DNA from: Hydractinia symbiolongicarpus
Lineage: Eukaryota; Cnidaria; Hydrozoa; Anthoathecata; Hydractiniidae
NCBI RefSeq assembly: GCF_029227915.1
Contig: NC_079877.1
Span: forward strand, 16,106,851 to 16,170,850
Direction: 5' to 3'
Length of the DNA: 64,000 bases
The position numbers were made by a program, and so were the translations under genes. The notes beneath the pieces were generated by a model, which had not been told where the DNA came from, did not search any database, and saw only the letters and a list, made by a program, of their open reading frames with translations. Of the stretch, positions 1-25,700 are shown piece after piece. The first letter of the stretch is position 1, and every line of letters starts with the position of its first letter.

Positions 1-137
1 TAATTAAGAAATTTGAACAGTTCAATTAGAGTTAGACTTTCACTTTACAAGGATCTTCAGTGCATCATTTTTTTCCTGGCTTTTTATTTGTGCAATATTT
101 TTTTATCATAGATAATATATAAACAAAATTATTTAAA

Positions 138-3100
138 ATGGCAATTATTTACCCGATCGTGATCAATGCCACATATTCAGTAGTGTCATTCTTTGTGGCG
201 CTACGTTTAATCGGAGGTGCAAAAACGTTATTCATGAAGGCGGGGCTGAAAGGTCGTGATATGAGCAAAAAAGACAAATTAGAAATGTATGTAGGTGATT
301 CCTACACAAATGAAACTCTCCCTTCTTTACTAGAAAGGGAAAGCACGGTCATTTTTTGTCATTTATGTAGTCTTCAATAAGTTAAACCCTCAAACCTAAT
401 CTTTTTACAGGTCCTTGTATAGCAACTTCTTATTTTTTTAGACCCGAGTCAATGGGTGTGGTATGTGGCACAGTATTCTTGATATGTATGTTTCTGTTCA
501 TACCAATTCCTTTTGTGACAAAATGGATGCAACAACAGGACATTGAGAGCTCTGTTTTTCCACATAACGAGGTATATAATGTGTTAATGATTTCCCTAGG
601 TCTTTTTTTGTTGTTGTTGTAAGACAAAAAAAAGGAACTGTTTGTGTATTTGTACCAAAGTCGAGAGGGGGTGTAGAAGATCATAATTTTTACTTCTGCC
701 GTAGCTTTTTTGTGTTGTTAATGTTACTGTTTCTTCCCACTATCAGGAAATCCACTCTATGAGAAAGAATGAATTGCCAGGCACTTGTGTTAAAATATTG
801 TTAGAATGCTCGAAAAAATCAGGATGAATTTTTTTCTATCAGGTGATGTCATAAATTTTGGATTCAAATGATTAATTAGAACTATTCTCATTTTTTGAAG
901 TATCCACAAGAATTGAGAGTTTCATATTTTGTTTCTTAATGAATAAGCGTTAGTTGCTTTACAGTCTGCTACTATGAAAATGCTTGTGTTAAATTCACAA
1001 TTGTTAAGTATTTGGCAACGTCATTAGGGTATTCGTATCGACCTAAAAACTGCTGGAAAATTAAGGGAAATGTTAGCAATATCACTATAAAAATATCACT
1101 ATAAGAAGTTATATTGAGTATTATTGTTATATTTCCCTATTTTTTTATTATTTTTTTATTTAAGTTTGTCGAATTTATTGCTGCTTTACTTTCGATATGT
1201 TGCATGATCTTATTGGGTTACGCCGATGACACATTGGACCTTCGATGGCGATACAAACTCATCCTGCCGACGATTGCGTCACTCCCTCTACTTATGGTCT
1301 ACTTCGTAAACATTGGCTCCACAACTATTGTTGTTCCCAAGCCTCTTCGCTTTTGGATAGGGTTGAATTTGAATTTAGGTAAAATATTTTTTCCGTGAAG
1401 CTTTAAGATATGTATTCGTGTTGTAAATTTTTAGATAAGATAATTTTATCATTTTTAAAAGATTTTTATGAATTTGTAAAGAATGTATTGATATTTTGGT
1501 GATATTGTGGCTGAGTTTTTATCTTTTCTTTCAAGGTATCTTATATTATGTATACATGGGTATGCTGGCTGTGTTTTGTACAAACGCAATCAATATTCTG
1601 GCAGGTGTCAACGGTTTGGAGACCGGTCAGTCTTTGGTAATTGGCATTTCCATTCTCGTCTTCAACACGATAGAACTACACAATGAATGCTGGAAAACCC
1701 ATCTGTTTTCAATTTATTTTATTCTTCCTTATGTTTTCGTTACTGCAGCTTTGCTATATCATAATTGGTAAGTGCTTTTTATTACTTCTTTTGATTCATA
1801 TAAGGTGGGTAGAAGTTAGAAAACTTTGGAATAACCAAGGGATTCTTGTTTGTGTGAGGACCCTTTTTTATTTATGAGAATTTTGTAAAGCTCTTTGTCT
1901 AGAAAATGGATGTCTTCTTATGCTGGTAAAACATACTGAGTTTATGTTAGCAAGAGAAGTAATTTGATATCTTATTATATCAAATTTCTATTCTGGAATC
2001 TGTTTAATACAATGCGCAATTGAGTTAATGCTTCAGAAGTTTCTCCGCCGAAGTGGATCTCTTGTAATCACTAGGAATTGCCCAGTTCCGAAGAAACGCT
2101 GCATCATAATAGGAATGTTAACTCTGTTTAGGTATCCTTCAGATGTATTTGTTGGTGATACGTTTTGTTATTTTTCCGGAATGACGTTCGCAGTGGTCGC
2201 AATACTTGGTCACTTCAGTAAAACCATGTTGTTGTTCTTCATACCCCAGATACTTAACTTCATCTATTCCTTACCTCAATTGTTCAGATTCATACCGTGT
2301 CCGAGACACCGTTTGCCCAAGTAAGTTTTTCCTATTATCTTTTTTAATTAAATACTTTTGTAGGAATTAGATTTTAACGCGAATATATTATCGAAAATTA
2401 TATAACTGAGCGCTTCTAGGTTAAAAGAATTTAGATTTCGAGAGAACATTGTTTTAAAGGTTAGAAATATCTAGGGCGAACCTAAAAAGCATATTTTGAA
2501 TCATGGTTAACGTGATCAAGGTTCGTGTTTTTGAGGAACATCCTCACACTTAATTGCGCCGAAATTGATTCTATCAAGTGAACGTACAAGGTTTGTGAAA
2601 ACGCAAAATCTGAAAAAGAACAAACTCATGAGAAAATTTGGTTAAAGGGAGATATATTTTACATTATATGTTATATCACGTGACTTGTAAGACGTTAACT
2701 TCTTCACGTGTAGAATATTTTTGCTTGTACTTTGAAAGATAAAAAAAGTTTGAAAATGGTATGTATGTCCCCGTTCCTTTAACAAACGGTGACTAGAAAA
2801 ATTACATCTGCTACTCTGTTAAGCCATGAATATTTTATATTGTTTTTTTTAGACACAACGAAGACACCGACAAACTTGAGATGAGTATTTCTAAGTTCAA
2901 AGCATCAGAACTTTCACTGCTTGGCTGGATCTGTTTGGAGTTCTTTTCGCTGCTTCGATTGATCACGATAAAAAGAAATACTGGCGAAGATGAAGAATAC
3001 ATTGAAATAAATAACATGACTTTGATCAATTTCGTAATTAAATTATTTGGACCTCTCCATGAAGAACGTTTGGTTAAAATTTTGTTAATTATTCAGGTGA

Positions 3101-3339
3101 GTGGGATAAGGGCTTTCTAATTTTTTTTCAATTATTTTCTCAGAAATATATTGAAAAAACTTGAGGACGCCAGTCTGGAGTTAGGAAAAACTTAGGTGTA
3201 TTCCTCGAATCCAGTAAGGCCGATTATTTGAAATGCGTTTTCTTGGAATATTTTGTGTGTGTGTTTTTTTCAGGTTTTCGGAAGCTGCTTGGCGATGTTT
3301 ATTCGGTACGAAGTGGCGAAAATATTCTACGACAGTTAA
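138..3339 (+). CDS. DPAGT1: UDP-GlcNAc:dolichyl-phosphate GlcNAc-1-phosphotransferase, complete, 7 exons
   Basis: This ER membrane enzyme transfers GlcNAc-1-phosphate from UDP-GlcNAc to dolichyl phosphate, the first step of N-glycan precursor synthesis. Exons join at 138-286, 442-571, 1165-1378, 1536-1767, 2132-2320, 2853-3096 and 3274-3339. All introns are GT..AG and all phases agree, giving 407 residues, about the family length (human about 408). Visible family motifs are [11 protein letters not shown] (about 111-121, acidic catalytic loop), [11 protein letters not shown] (181-191), FVGDTFCY (248-255, catalytic Asp) and the C-terminal CPRHRLP loop (298-304) that contacts the nucleotide sugar. 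Hydrophobic stretches throughout fit a ten-pass membrane protein. The start is the first ATG after an AG at 110-111, which looks like a 3' splice site, so a 5' UTR exon or trans-spliced leader is likely. No disabling change was seen. Identity rests on near-continuous similarity to animal DPAGT1. Confidence 0.96.
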
Positions 3340-3395
3340 GGAATCTTGCCGTTTGTAACTGTTAAGAAAATACTGTTACGAAAGTTCACTGGTAA

Positions 3396-3401
3396 AATAA
3401 A
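3396..3401 (+). promoter_or_regulatory. Poly(A) signal candidate for DPAGT1
   Basis: A canonical AATAAA lies 57 bases after the DPAGT1 stop codon. Further AATAAA-like words occur between about 3520 and 3965, so alternative 3' ends are possible. Confidence 0.5.
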
Positions 3402-6400
3402 TTCCACTAGTTACCATTTTGAAAGAAAGAAGAACGTGCGCGCGAAATGATGACGGCATATGCGCAGCAAATGCGATATTATTACTTGACGTGGGTTATC
3501 ACAGATTTAACATTTTCCAAGCATTAATAAACTTCGTCCCTAGATCGTCGCGCTTAAAAAAAACATTACTAGTTATTCATAAAGAGAGGATAGGTTTTTT
3601 TAGTTTTTTGAATTTAAAATTTAGTGGGCAAAAAGTGACAAAATCTTTGTGTAGATGACTAATATTGTTACTTCAACGATAGGTAAATGTTGTTGTGTAT
3701 CATGAAGTAATTACGAGAATATCAAAAGTTCGGCATTCTTGTTTTAAAAGAGTGAAGTTGAAGCTTACTGTAGAATGCAAAGTGTACGTAGTCTTTTTTA
3801 AGTGCTTTAAAAACCTGGCAAATATTTATATTTATGTTCTTAGTGGAGGACTTGTGTGGAACGGACAAACCGGTGTGGATAACAAAGTAATATTTCCAGT
3901 AGCATTTTTATTAGCATAATAGTAATTTCAAGCACTGGTTTTACTGCATAAAAGTAAAATAAAAAATAAGCCCAATACCGACGCTACCATGAGCCGCTCT
4001 GTAGTTTGCCAAAGTTTTCATGGTTTCTGGGTCAACAATTAAAGAAACTGCTTTTCCAACGTTGGTGTTCTCTCTCCCTCTTTTTTAAATCAAAGCGTGA
4101 CTTTTTATATGAAAGTTGAATTATTTTTATCTTTGAATTTAGAATTATCAGATTTAATTTATTAGGAAGAATCTTGTAATTTGCAGTCTTATTTTTACGG
4201 TTCTGTTTTTTTTATACTATGGAAATTTAGTATATTTGAATTTTTATCCATATTATTCAAAGAACTTATAGTTACTGAATTTTTGTCCCCCCCCCCCCCC
4301 CCATCCATCGTTCTCGGCGCCTATGTTTTTTTGTTTTATCGGGACGGCAAGACTTCCGTTTCAATACAAGTAGGGGAGGGGGGGGCATTAGAAACAATGT
4401 CATGAAGCAAAAAAGGGTTCAACAAAGAATTTAAACCTCCCTAATGTTTTAAAAGACTGTTACACGGGTATAGGGACGTTATATTTTGTTAGCTTTAAAA
4501 ATTTTGTGTACACACATAACAATATGTTGTAAGTAACATGAGCAAAAAACGAAGTAATTTGTAAGCAAAGTGAAGGCTTGAAAACAAGTAAACAAAAATC
4601 GAGCCCTAAAAAGAAAAGCCAAGCTTTTGTGTTGCTTATTAAAAAGCGTGTGTTTTTCTCATTCTCAAACATTGCCATGTTGCAACTTTTAAATTTGGAT
4701 TAAAACATACGAGTATTAAAAAAATGTTAAGATGAAATAATCCTTCGTAGTTCAAAAGCACTTGGTAACAAAAAGATCATAATACTGTAATAGTGTGCAC
4801 CAGGGTACCTTTAGTTTATTTTCCAGTAAACTTGAAATATAATGCTTGTGCTGTAGCAAGTGTTGGAGTAGCGAGGACATACGGCTAAACGTTTTGAATT
4901 GGTATTTATTGGGGTTTTTCTGCACTATCCTGTTTAAAGTAAAGACGAGGGATGTGCTATCAAGTGACCAAAAGGCACGACTTTTAACTTCACGCTGTTC
5001 AAAAGGAACTTGAAAGTAAGAAACAATTTAATCAAAATTCAAATTAGGATTTAAGAGATAAAAAAAACAAGAAACTTTATGACGATGTCGTGCTATAAAA
5101 AGAATATCTAAACTCGTGTTTGTCACGATCAATTTATCTGTAAATTGTTAACAAAACTGGTGGCTTATACATACATTGCACGCAACAAAAGGAGACAGTT
5201 TTTGTCTCGGCCTCTTGTCAACTTAGTTCAGAATCGGAGCCGGATTATTGTTCATCTAAATCCCGATCAGTTGATAACCCCCGTCGAAAAGTGTGTGGTG
5301 ATTGCTTTAGCTTCAAAATGCTCTTAGTTTTCAGGGTTACTTTAGTGAAAGTGGAAGTAAAGTGGAAGATATTGCCAAATCTGGCGTTGTTAATTTGAAA
5401 GTGTGGCTATCTGGAAGGTAAAACGTATGAAATTGTCTATCTTGTGTTTGTATATGCTCATTTTTTGCATAATCACTACCACCAGACTTCTGTAGGTTTT
5501 TATGTGAGCTGTTTTTACACTGCAGTTTTGAGCTGGAGTTAAGCTAGCTAGCTAAAGCCTTTTATTATGTGCCAGAAAATATATATACTTCAAAAGCAAG
5601 TCATATGACCTAAAGAATTGATTGTACACCTGGCTTGACTTGGTTATGGTAGCTTAATTAAGCTATATATATCCAGTATGGCATAGATTCAATTTGAATA
5701 ATTGTTTCCATTTAGCTAAGTAAATCATTTTCAAAATTTTGAGATTGTCTTAGGTAGCAGAAACAAGAAATCTCAAGCCTTCCCAAAAAGAGATATAATA
5801 ATGATAATGAAGATTTCATTTATGAACTCACTCAACCTCCAAAACAGTTTTGAGATTTCCAGCACACTAAAAGTCTGCCCTTCAGCTATATGAACAAAGT
5901 TGGGTGAAAATATGTGTTGTCTGACAATTTTTTTTAATGCATAAGAATTACTGTGGTGTTTTGTTGAATAAATTTGGCCATTTTTTAAGTTCTTGGTGAA
6001 GAAACCAATAATTTTCAATAAACAAAAAATTACTTTCATACAGCTATATATATTGAAATTCTAGAAAAATATAGAGGTTCTAATTCCAGGCAAAATAAGT
6101 GTCTGCAACGGATAAAGAGGCCTACAAAAAACATACCTCATAGTTCGCGAAATTCTTCCTCAAGGCCAGACCCCCACCCCTCTCCTTCGCAGAAAAAACA
6201 GCTAGCCATAATGAAATTTACTAGAAGAAAGTTACTACAACCTGTCGTTTTTAGTGTAGAGGAAAATGCATTTTTTTTATTTGCACGTTTAAATTTAGTT
6301 GCATCGTGGAATCAATGGTAAAGTGTCTGCACTGCATAATTAGCTAAACTTTGAAGATGTATTTTTCTAGTCGGAATGTCACCTGGTATAACTTACGGTA

Positions 6401-7490
6401 ACAAGGACCAAAATATTAAAGTTATATATCTGTCAGAATAAATATCGGAAAGAATATGTAATTTAATATTTTATAAAATCTTAAATTTATTGTTCAGTTC
6501 TTTTTCACATGATGAAATTTATTTTCTTTTGTCTTAGATATTTTTCCAATTTATTATTATCCTAGAAATCACATTAATGCGTTAAATTGATTTGCATCTA
6601 GTAATATAGAACATTATGACAAATATCATTTCTGGATGTTATTGGCATGTATTTGGCAACCTTGCACCCAGGATTTTAGTTGTTATTTTTTGTTGGAATA
6701 TTGAAAAACTGTTACAATTAAATGTTAAAAAAAATTCTTTTTTTTTCTTTTAGCTACTTTCATACAATAGGTGGCTACTTGAAATATAGCCCAATAAAAT
6801 AAAAATAGAATAATAAGCCAAATGCAGCTATATATCCTCTCCATTGCTGCAATTCATTTTACCATACTGTGATTGCTCAGATTAAAAAAGGATAAAAATT
6901 ATCAAAACATTAAAAAGAATCTTCTCTACATGGTTACAGGCCATTCCTAATAAATGATATGCTGTTTTTAATAATTATGAAGATATAAACCATTTTTTAA
7001 AGTTCTGAAAATAAACTTATAGTTAGTCCCACAAGTGAAAAACATTAATGTGATGTATTTGCCACATGAAGAAAGAAAGGAAATTTATTAACTCAAATTT
7101 AACACATGGCATTGAATCAAGACTGCCAATCTAAGACAACAGACTTTTTTTTGGAGAATTTTCCACAAATACTATTTTTTAATCTAGAAAAATTCAAAAC
7201 CCAAAGATTCTTTTTAATTTGATTTTTAAATGCATACCCCTTCCTTCCTTACATAAGATCGTCTGTGTCACAAGTCAACATGCTTTTTATGGCAAACAAC
7301 TACAATGTGTCTTTCACCAACATAAAAATTTTCTAAATAGAAAAACTGACGAATATCATGTAAGAATAACGTTATTCATATTGGTAAATAAGGTAAAAAA
7401 TCATGCCGTTTCATGCCATTTCAGTGACTCTTCTCTCAATGTAGTAACTGATATCTGTAAAATCATTTGTTTATTTTATCTTTTATCTTA
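3402..7490. other. Intergenic region between DPAGT1 and CUL4
   Basis: No recognisable gene. The first 600 bases may be alternative DPAGT1 3' UTR. A run of 16 C lies at 4287-4302, with a G-rich run about 70 bases later. Open stretches at 3419-3658, 3695-3919, 4181-4405, 5145-5327 and 5773-6039 have no family resemblance and look like chance. The region 5100-5420 is less AT-rich and could hold the CUL4 5' end. From 5.5 to 7.4 kb there is very AT-rich DNA with scattered AGCTATATAT words. Confidence 0.5.
5335..5417 (+). other. Possible short exon (5' UTR or unassigned) upstream of CUL4
   Basis: An 83-base block is bounded by a good acceptor (TTAGTTTTCAG) and a good donor (AAG|GTAAAA). It is purine-rich, and one frame is open throughout. 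Spliced to the CUL4 first coding exon it would be 5' UTR, because a stop codon sits in frame just before the CUL4 ATG. No protein family was recognised. It could equally be a cryptic splice pair. Confidence 0.25.
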
Positions 7491-7533
7491 GTGTTTAGGA
7501 AATATAATATTAATGAATCAGACGCATTAGTTA

Positions 7534-20087
<12,554 letters not shown>

Positions 20088-20845
20088 TTATGTTGCAAAT
20101 GATGTTGTGTAATTAAGCCTGTGTATTACCGTGTAACAAGCGATCGAATCCGAATATCGATAGAGAAGTTTACCCCTTATTTTCATTTTCGACACAAAAT
20201 AGAAGTTGCGAAGTCAAGTGAAGGGACATTTATGAAGACGAATTCGAAGATGGGTGATCCGAATTCTGTTTTTCAAGATTTGGGAATGTTATGGTGTTGT
20301 TTTTGTATATTAAGAATGCGTAAATTCTCTTTAGTTTATGCGACTCTTAAATGTTACGAAATTATGGATTTTCGAGTCTTCGAAAAACTTCACAAACCCC
20401 ATTAAAAATGAAAATCTAACTAAAATATTTCTAAACAATTATTCTGATATCGCTTTTAAAGGTTGTGATTACTCCTTGTGAAGGTTGATATTTATGGAAA
20501 CTCGCATCTTAAGTTAGTGATCAAAAACTGGATCATACCAAATATGCGATTTTATATTTTTGGAAATGGATTGAGAATCCTGAAAGCCCATTTTTATCTT
20601 GGTAATTCGCAATTTGGTTGGATTTCCATAAATCATTAGTAATAATAAAAAAAATTTTCCTAACCTCTGATGTTATGTTAATCTTTGAGTTAATATGTTA
20701 CCCTCTCTTCCTTCTGTTAGAAATTTTTTTTGTAAAAATGCTTGTTGCCATGAATATGTATTGTATTTTCATACTATAAATGGTAAATGAATATACACGT
20801 GACCACAGTGTATGTAATTGTACTACAGAGAGGCGTGCTCTTGTA

Positions 20846-20851
20846 AATAAA
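20846..20851 (+). promoter_or_regulatory. Poly(A) signal candidate for CUL4
   Basis: AATAAA about 760 bases after the CUL4 stop, followed by a T/G-rich stretch. This makes 20088 to about 20870 the likely 3' UTR. The open stretch at 20121-20405 inside it has no family resemblance. Confidence 0.5.
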
Positions 20852-20959
20852 TGTTAACCTCTTAATGTTCGTCTCTTCCATTGCTTTACTCGATAAACTT
20901 AAAGTCAATTTAAAGGTCCCAACATTTTCATGTTATTTCTTCGTACGTCATTCTCGAAC

Positions 20960-21012
20960 CCAGAGCTCTTTGAGATAAACTCGAAAGTAGTTTTAATCTC
21001 AAAGAGATCTGG
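20960..21012. repeat. Short inverted repeat just past the CUL4 3' end
   Basis: Arms CCAGAGCTCTTTGAGAT (20960-20976) and ATCTCAAAGAGATCTGG (20996-21012) pair with one mismatch around a 19-base loop. The arms, and the CTCGAACC before them, look like the end of a small DNA element rather than a functional RNA. Confidence 0.65.
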
Positions 21013-21343
21013 GGACAATAGTGTAGCACATTGATTGTTCAGGGACAATACCAAACGAAATGTCGGAGTATTTCGAAGAAATTTATAATTTTATATACCA
21101 TCTAATAATGTTTTTTTTTTTAAATACTGTTAATGTCGAAATAATAATACCGCATAGAAAGGAACCCGATCTTATTGAACTATACTACTAACCAAAAATA
21201 AACCACAGTCATAAACAAGAAACATCTAATTTCGAAGTTTGCCGCCAGAACTGATTACATAGGCTGTTTCTATATTAGAGTTCGCAGCGGGCTTCGAATC
21301 TAGGTTATTTGGTTAAATTCATACTCTTCAAAAGTGCTAATTG

Positions 21344-21359
21344 ATGCTGACGTCAGCAT
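21344..21359. promoter_or_regulatory. 16-bp perfect palindrome with full CRE (TGACGTCA)
   Basis: ATGCTGACGTCAGCAT is its own reverse complement and contains the full CREB/ATF bZIP core. There is no gene start close by, so its role is unknown and it may be incidental. Confidence 0.4.
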
Positions 21360-22899
21360 GACATTTTGCCCGAATATTGGGACCTTCGTCAGTCCCGGCG
21401 TGGATTATTTCGTTTTGCGGGAGTACTAGAGAATTCCAGTAACAGATTTTAAATGCTGTCCACCTGGTGTGTGATATCGTAGGGACTGCTAGGATACCTT
21501 GAACAACTTGAACGAAACTGTTGTTCAAGTACAATTCTTCCAGCAGGACCTTTTGCATTTACCCAGTTCCATTTATGATAGTTGGGAAGAGAAGAAACGA
21601 CTTTGAATTGATCTTGTAGATTCAATGGCTGTTGAATTGAAAATTACAAATCAGGTGGAAATATTTTTTGCTGTCTCATTCAAAAGCCTAACATAAGTTT
21701 CTTATATTCCACTAAACTTGAATCTGAACAAATGAACAACCTGAAATAGTATTATAATTTACGTTCTTTATTTATAAATAAGCACACACTTACATGTTGT
21801 AAATAATTAGATGAAATGCAAATAATCGCTTTCACTTTCATTTCTCTAACTTGATCACTTACTTTTTCTTATGCTTCTCATCTTGAAATTTCTGTACATT
21901 ATGCATTATAAAAACTACATTTTTAAGAAACGTAACGAACAAGTCTCTAAAACAATTAGGAATTTCTTGAAAGGTACTCGTATGTTGTCTTTGTTTTACT
22001 AATGGGTGTCGAAGAAAACAAATTTCTTTTGGGCTTCTTTTTGAAACTTAAAGTAAAATAACAATATAATGAAGAAGAATAAAATAAGCAGCTTTAATGA
22101 AATCAAATAATCAAATATGATGTTTAATTGCGTATGCTCCGGCGGGAGTTGTGTTTATTGTCAGCCGATACGACGACAACAAACTGCACAAACTCCCTGC
22201 ACGGCCCAGATCCACTAATTAAATGTCAGCTCAATTTCTAATGGTACGACCTTACTCTGGTATATCGAAAGGCCTAGAAGTGCTAAACACTTCAAGCAAA
22301 GCATTTCCAAAACAATCAAATTATTGGCTAAATACACGTTCTTGCAAATAATAATATAATTACAAATGTCCTAATATTAATCTAAAACTATAACTACAAT
22401 CACCGACCCTACCGACCGAGATGCTTCGGGTGATCCTTACGTCCTGTCTTCGTGGTGGTGTACAAACATCTCCTGTTTCTTGTATTATTATTATTTAGGG
22501 AGCTGACGCAATTTGTAAAATACTTAGGGATCTGGACATTTTGTATGAATTATATGTTTCTTTGCTTTGACCATTTGTTAACGAGGTATTATAACTTATA
22601 AGAATCTTTGATGTCGTCATCAACCCATCGATTCCGAAAAAAGGGTCTAGCTTTAGGAAATTGGTCTAATTTTGGTACCAGGAGGTCCTTTTTTTCTAAA
22701 AAGTAATTGCTGTCAGTTATTTTTCTTATTCTCATTTTTTCAAGTTATCTTCCCTCCCATTCACACTGCAACGGCTTTGTTACGTCTGGTGATGTTTTCA
22801 AGGAACCTTTCAACCTTAACATCTTCTTAATATAATCCTCAAACGAACATACATAATTTTTACCAGCGTTTCAAGACCAGGTCATTGATGTCGTCTTGT

Positions 22900-23224
22900 G
22901 GATATATCTTCTTAACTGTTTACGTCTTAATCAAGTGGATCACTGGATCTGAAATTAAATATCTTTCATTCTTAAACTTTCTCCCACGATCAAGAGTTTT
23001 TGTTATAGAACTTTCTGGCGTTTTTCCACTTTATAAACGATGTTCTTCAATTTTTTTTATTGTGAACGCAGGGAGAAGAGGCAAATACTTTCCCCAAGTA
23101 TCTAATTCAGCAACTTGTTTTTCAACGTGTTAATAATTGCAATTGGTAAATCAATATCTCTTAATAACAATTTCAACAATTCTTCTTTACTCAGAGCACT
23201 GCTTCTTCCACTTTCCGTAGCCAT
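22900..23224 (-). pseudogene. Decayed ORF, start-proximal part of a repeat-borne protein
   Basis: Minus strand from ATG at 23224 reads MATESGRSSALSKEELLKLL and continues for 40 codons to a stop. A second frame then carries ELDTWGKYLPLLPAFTIKK and a short stop-interrupted tail with GKTPESSITKTLDRGRKFKN. The text is protein-like but needs at least one frameshift and stop suppression, so it is a relic. It recalls the N-terminal part of cnidarian multicopy proteins with SWIM/YqaJ-like domains, but that link is from memory and weak. Confidence 0.4.
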
Positions 23225-25369
23225 TTTGACCATATTCTACCATTCCAAGCCTCGGTTCTGGGGTGACTTAAAAACGAGGCAGGGAATACGAGCAACCGTA
23301 TTCCACAGAATAATCAAATGGTTATAATAACGGTGATGACAAATATATATAAAACAAGAAGCCCTGTGGCTTAAAGATTTCCGCCATTAGTAATAATCTG
23401 AAAAAGTGCTGAACTTTGAAGAGGACTGGGGGAACAAAATCATTATATATTCTAAAATTTTAAAATTCAATTTTTGATTATTATTGTAACTGTAAATCAT
23501 AGCTAACTTAACTTACATAAACTTCATTTCTCTATAGGAACAATTTTAAAAGAAAAATAATAATCCTGAAAATTGATGAACAATAAAAACAAAATAAGAA
23601 CAACGGCAAGGCTGAAAATTTATCTATTTTCTCTTTTTCTCTGAAAAACAGCTTGGAAAATATCTTTAAAGGTGGCAGCAAATTTTTTTTACATAATCAG
23701 TTAGGAAAGTTTATTTTTAGACTACATATTCTTATTTTTTCTTTTATGACACATTGTCACGATTTTATAGCTATAAATCTTTCACCAAAAATATTCAGCC
23801 TCAACAATTCCTTTAAATTAAAATTCATAAATAATTAGCTTTAGTCTACGTGCTTGCAAAATTGTACAGAGGGAAATGATGGCGCATTATAAGGCGATCT
23901 TCATTATGCTACACTGCACGAGCTTTAACTTTCGATTATAAACTTTAAAATAAAGTAATGTTCATTGGATAATAAAACAATTTGTTGCACTATTAGGATT
24001 CTTATTGGCTTAAAGATAATTAAAGATAATTAACTCCTTTTTTTTTGCGAATAGACTGCGCGAGTATTTAATGTGCGTGGGATATTCTTTTCAAGATGTG
24101 CGAGAAAATTAGATTACGCGAAACTAACAAAAACGAATAACGCGTGTTAAAATTTTGTACCGCCTTTTCCCACAGAATGATAAAAGTAAAGAGCGCAATA
24201 CAAAATTACACTTTTAGCAGTATTCCGAAAGATATGTAATACATCGAGTTGTACAACCCGCAGAAGTTGGTCCTAACGTTAACGATTTCGTAAATGACCT
24301 TACAACAAAATAGTATTTTTTTCACGTAAAAATACCGGCACTAGAAGCCACAGAATCTGCTGGAACGAATTTCGAAAACTCACGGGAAACAATTAAAACG
24401 AAAACAAACAAATCAAAACAGTTTTTTAACTTTATCAAGATTTATTAAATAAATTTTTGGCAGAAAAAACAATAACGGTTTCGCTTTCTTTTCATCACAC
24501 GCATTGAAAGATTACATCACTCACTCCCATTGCACACAATCTAAAAGAAAAAGAAAACATTTTCATATAGTGAAGCTTCCAGTGCTTTTAAGGGATGGCC
24601 AAGTCAATGGAATTGAAAGCGCTGTTTTTCATCTCATAAATAATTAAGGCTAATTCGGAAAAGTATAAAAGAAAAAAACTAAACAATCCGGCAACTTTAC
24701 TAATTTTATATGCAAAGTTCCAACCATACCAACAATTTCCAAATTTGACAAAATCATTTTAAAGGTGTTTATTTCTTCAGAATTTGATTGATGCAAGGCC
24801 AAGGGAAATTAAATAAGTTTATTGTCCTATACCCATTCAAAAACACATGCTTCTCATCATTCAGGTTTTTTTTCAACCAACATTAATGTAATCACCCAGA
24901 GGAACTTATAATGTCTCTTGTCTGTGTTTTAGAAGCTGAGTACACAAATACAAAAATATTACAAGTGCTGAACTTTGGCAATCATATTTTGCAATCAGAC
25001 CCTTTTAAAAACTATGCTGAATCATGTCAATTATTAAATTCAGCACTAATAGAAAAGCACCTTGGATAGGATTCTTTTTGGAGGAATAAAATGACTGACA
25101 AGTGGTTTATCGTGAATAAAATAGTAATTTTTACACAAATAATTTAAAAAATAACGAACTTTTTTGTGTGGGTTGTTCTCAAACACACGTGGGCGGTGGA
25201 CAAGAAACTGTGATGTAATTTCTTTTGGTCTATTATTTCTGAGAATATTCTAAAATAAGAGGGTGTCAATAAGCTGCAAATATACAAGAAGAGGAATTCT
25301 TAAGTAATTTTTGTTAATTGGATTTACAAGAATTTGAGGTACCCTACAATGAGAAGTAAAGAGCATAAA

Positions 25370-25700
25370 CGCCGTTCTGATGTCTGATGATGAGGGATGG
25401 TCACATCTGGATAATATTTATTTTGTGATTTTAAGCTACCTAGCCAGTACCATGCCAGCACTCCAGGGCGCATTTGTTATTAAATAATTAAGTGATAAAG
25501 TACAAAAGCTAAATATATTGCTTTAATGTAGCTAGCTGCACAAAAGATTTTTTAAGGCATTCTGTCATTTTAAATAAAAAAAGCTAGGTAGTTATTTGGA
25601 CCTCCCATAACAGTGAACATTCAAGACTTGAGTATATAGCTAGTTAGGTATGCAAGACATTGCATGTTGGTAAACATGTTTCCACAACAAACTGAAACCT
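25370..25700. repeat. Dispersed repeat, copy 1 of a ~330-400 bp family
   Basis: Order of shared words: TCTGATGATGAGGGATGGTC, then an AGCTAGCT-rich block, CATTCTGTCATTTTAA, CAGTGAACATTCAAGACTT and ATATAGCTAGTTAGGTATGC. The same words in the same order and orientation recur at 30990-31300, clearly diverged. Non-coding. Confidence 0.6.

Noticed and set aside
3419-3919. Two ORFs of about 75 codons after DPAGT1
   Set aside because: They lie in likely 3' UTR, have no family resemblance and use alternative start codons.
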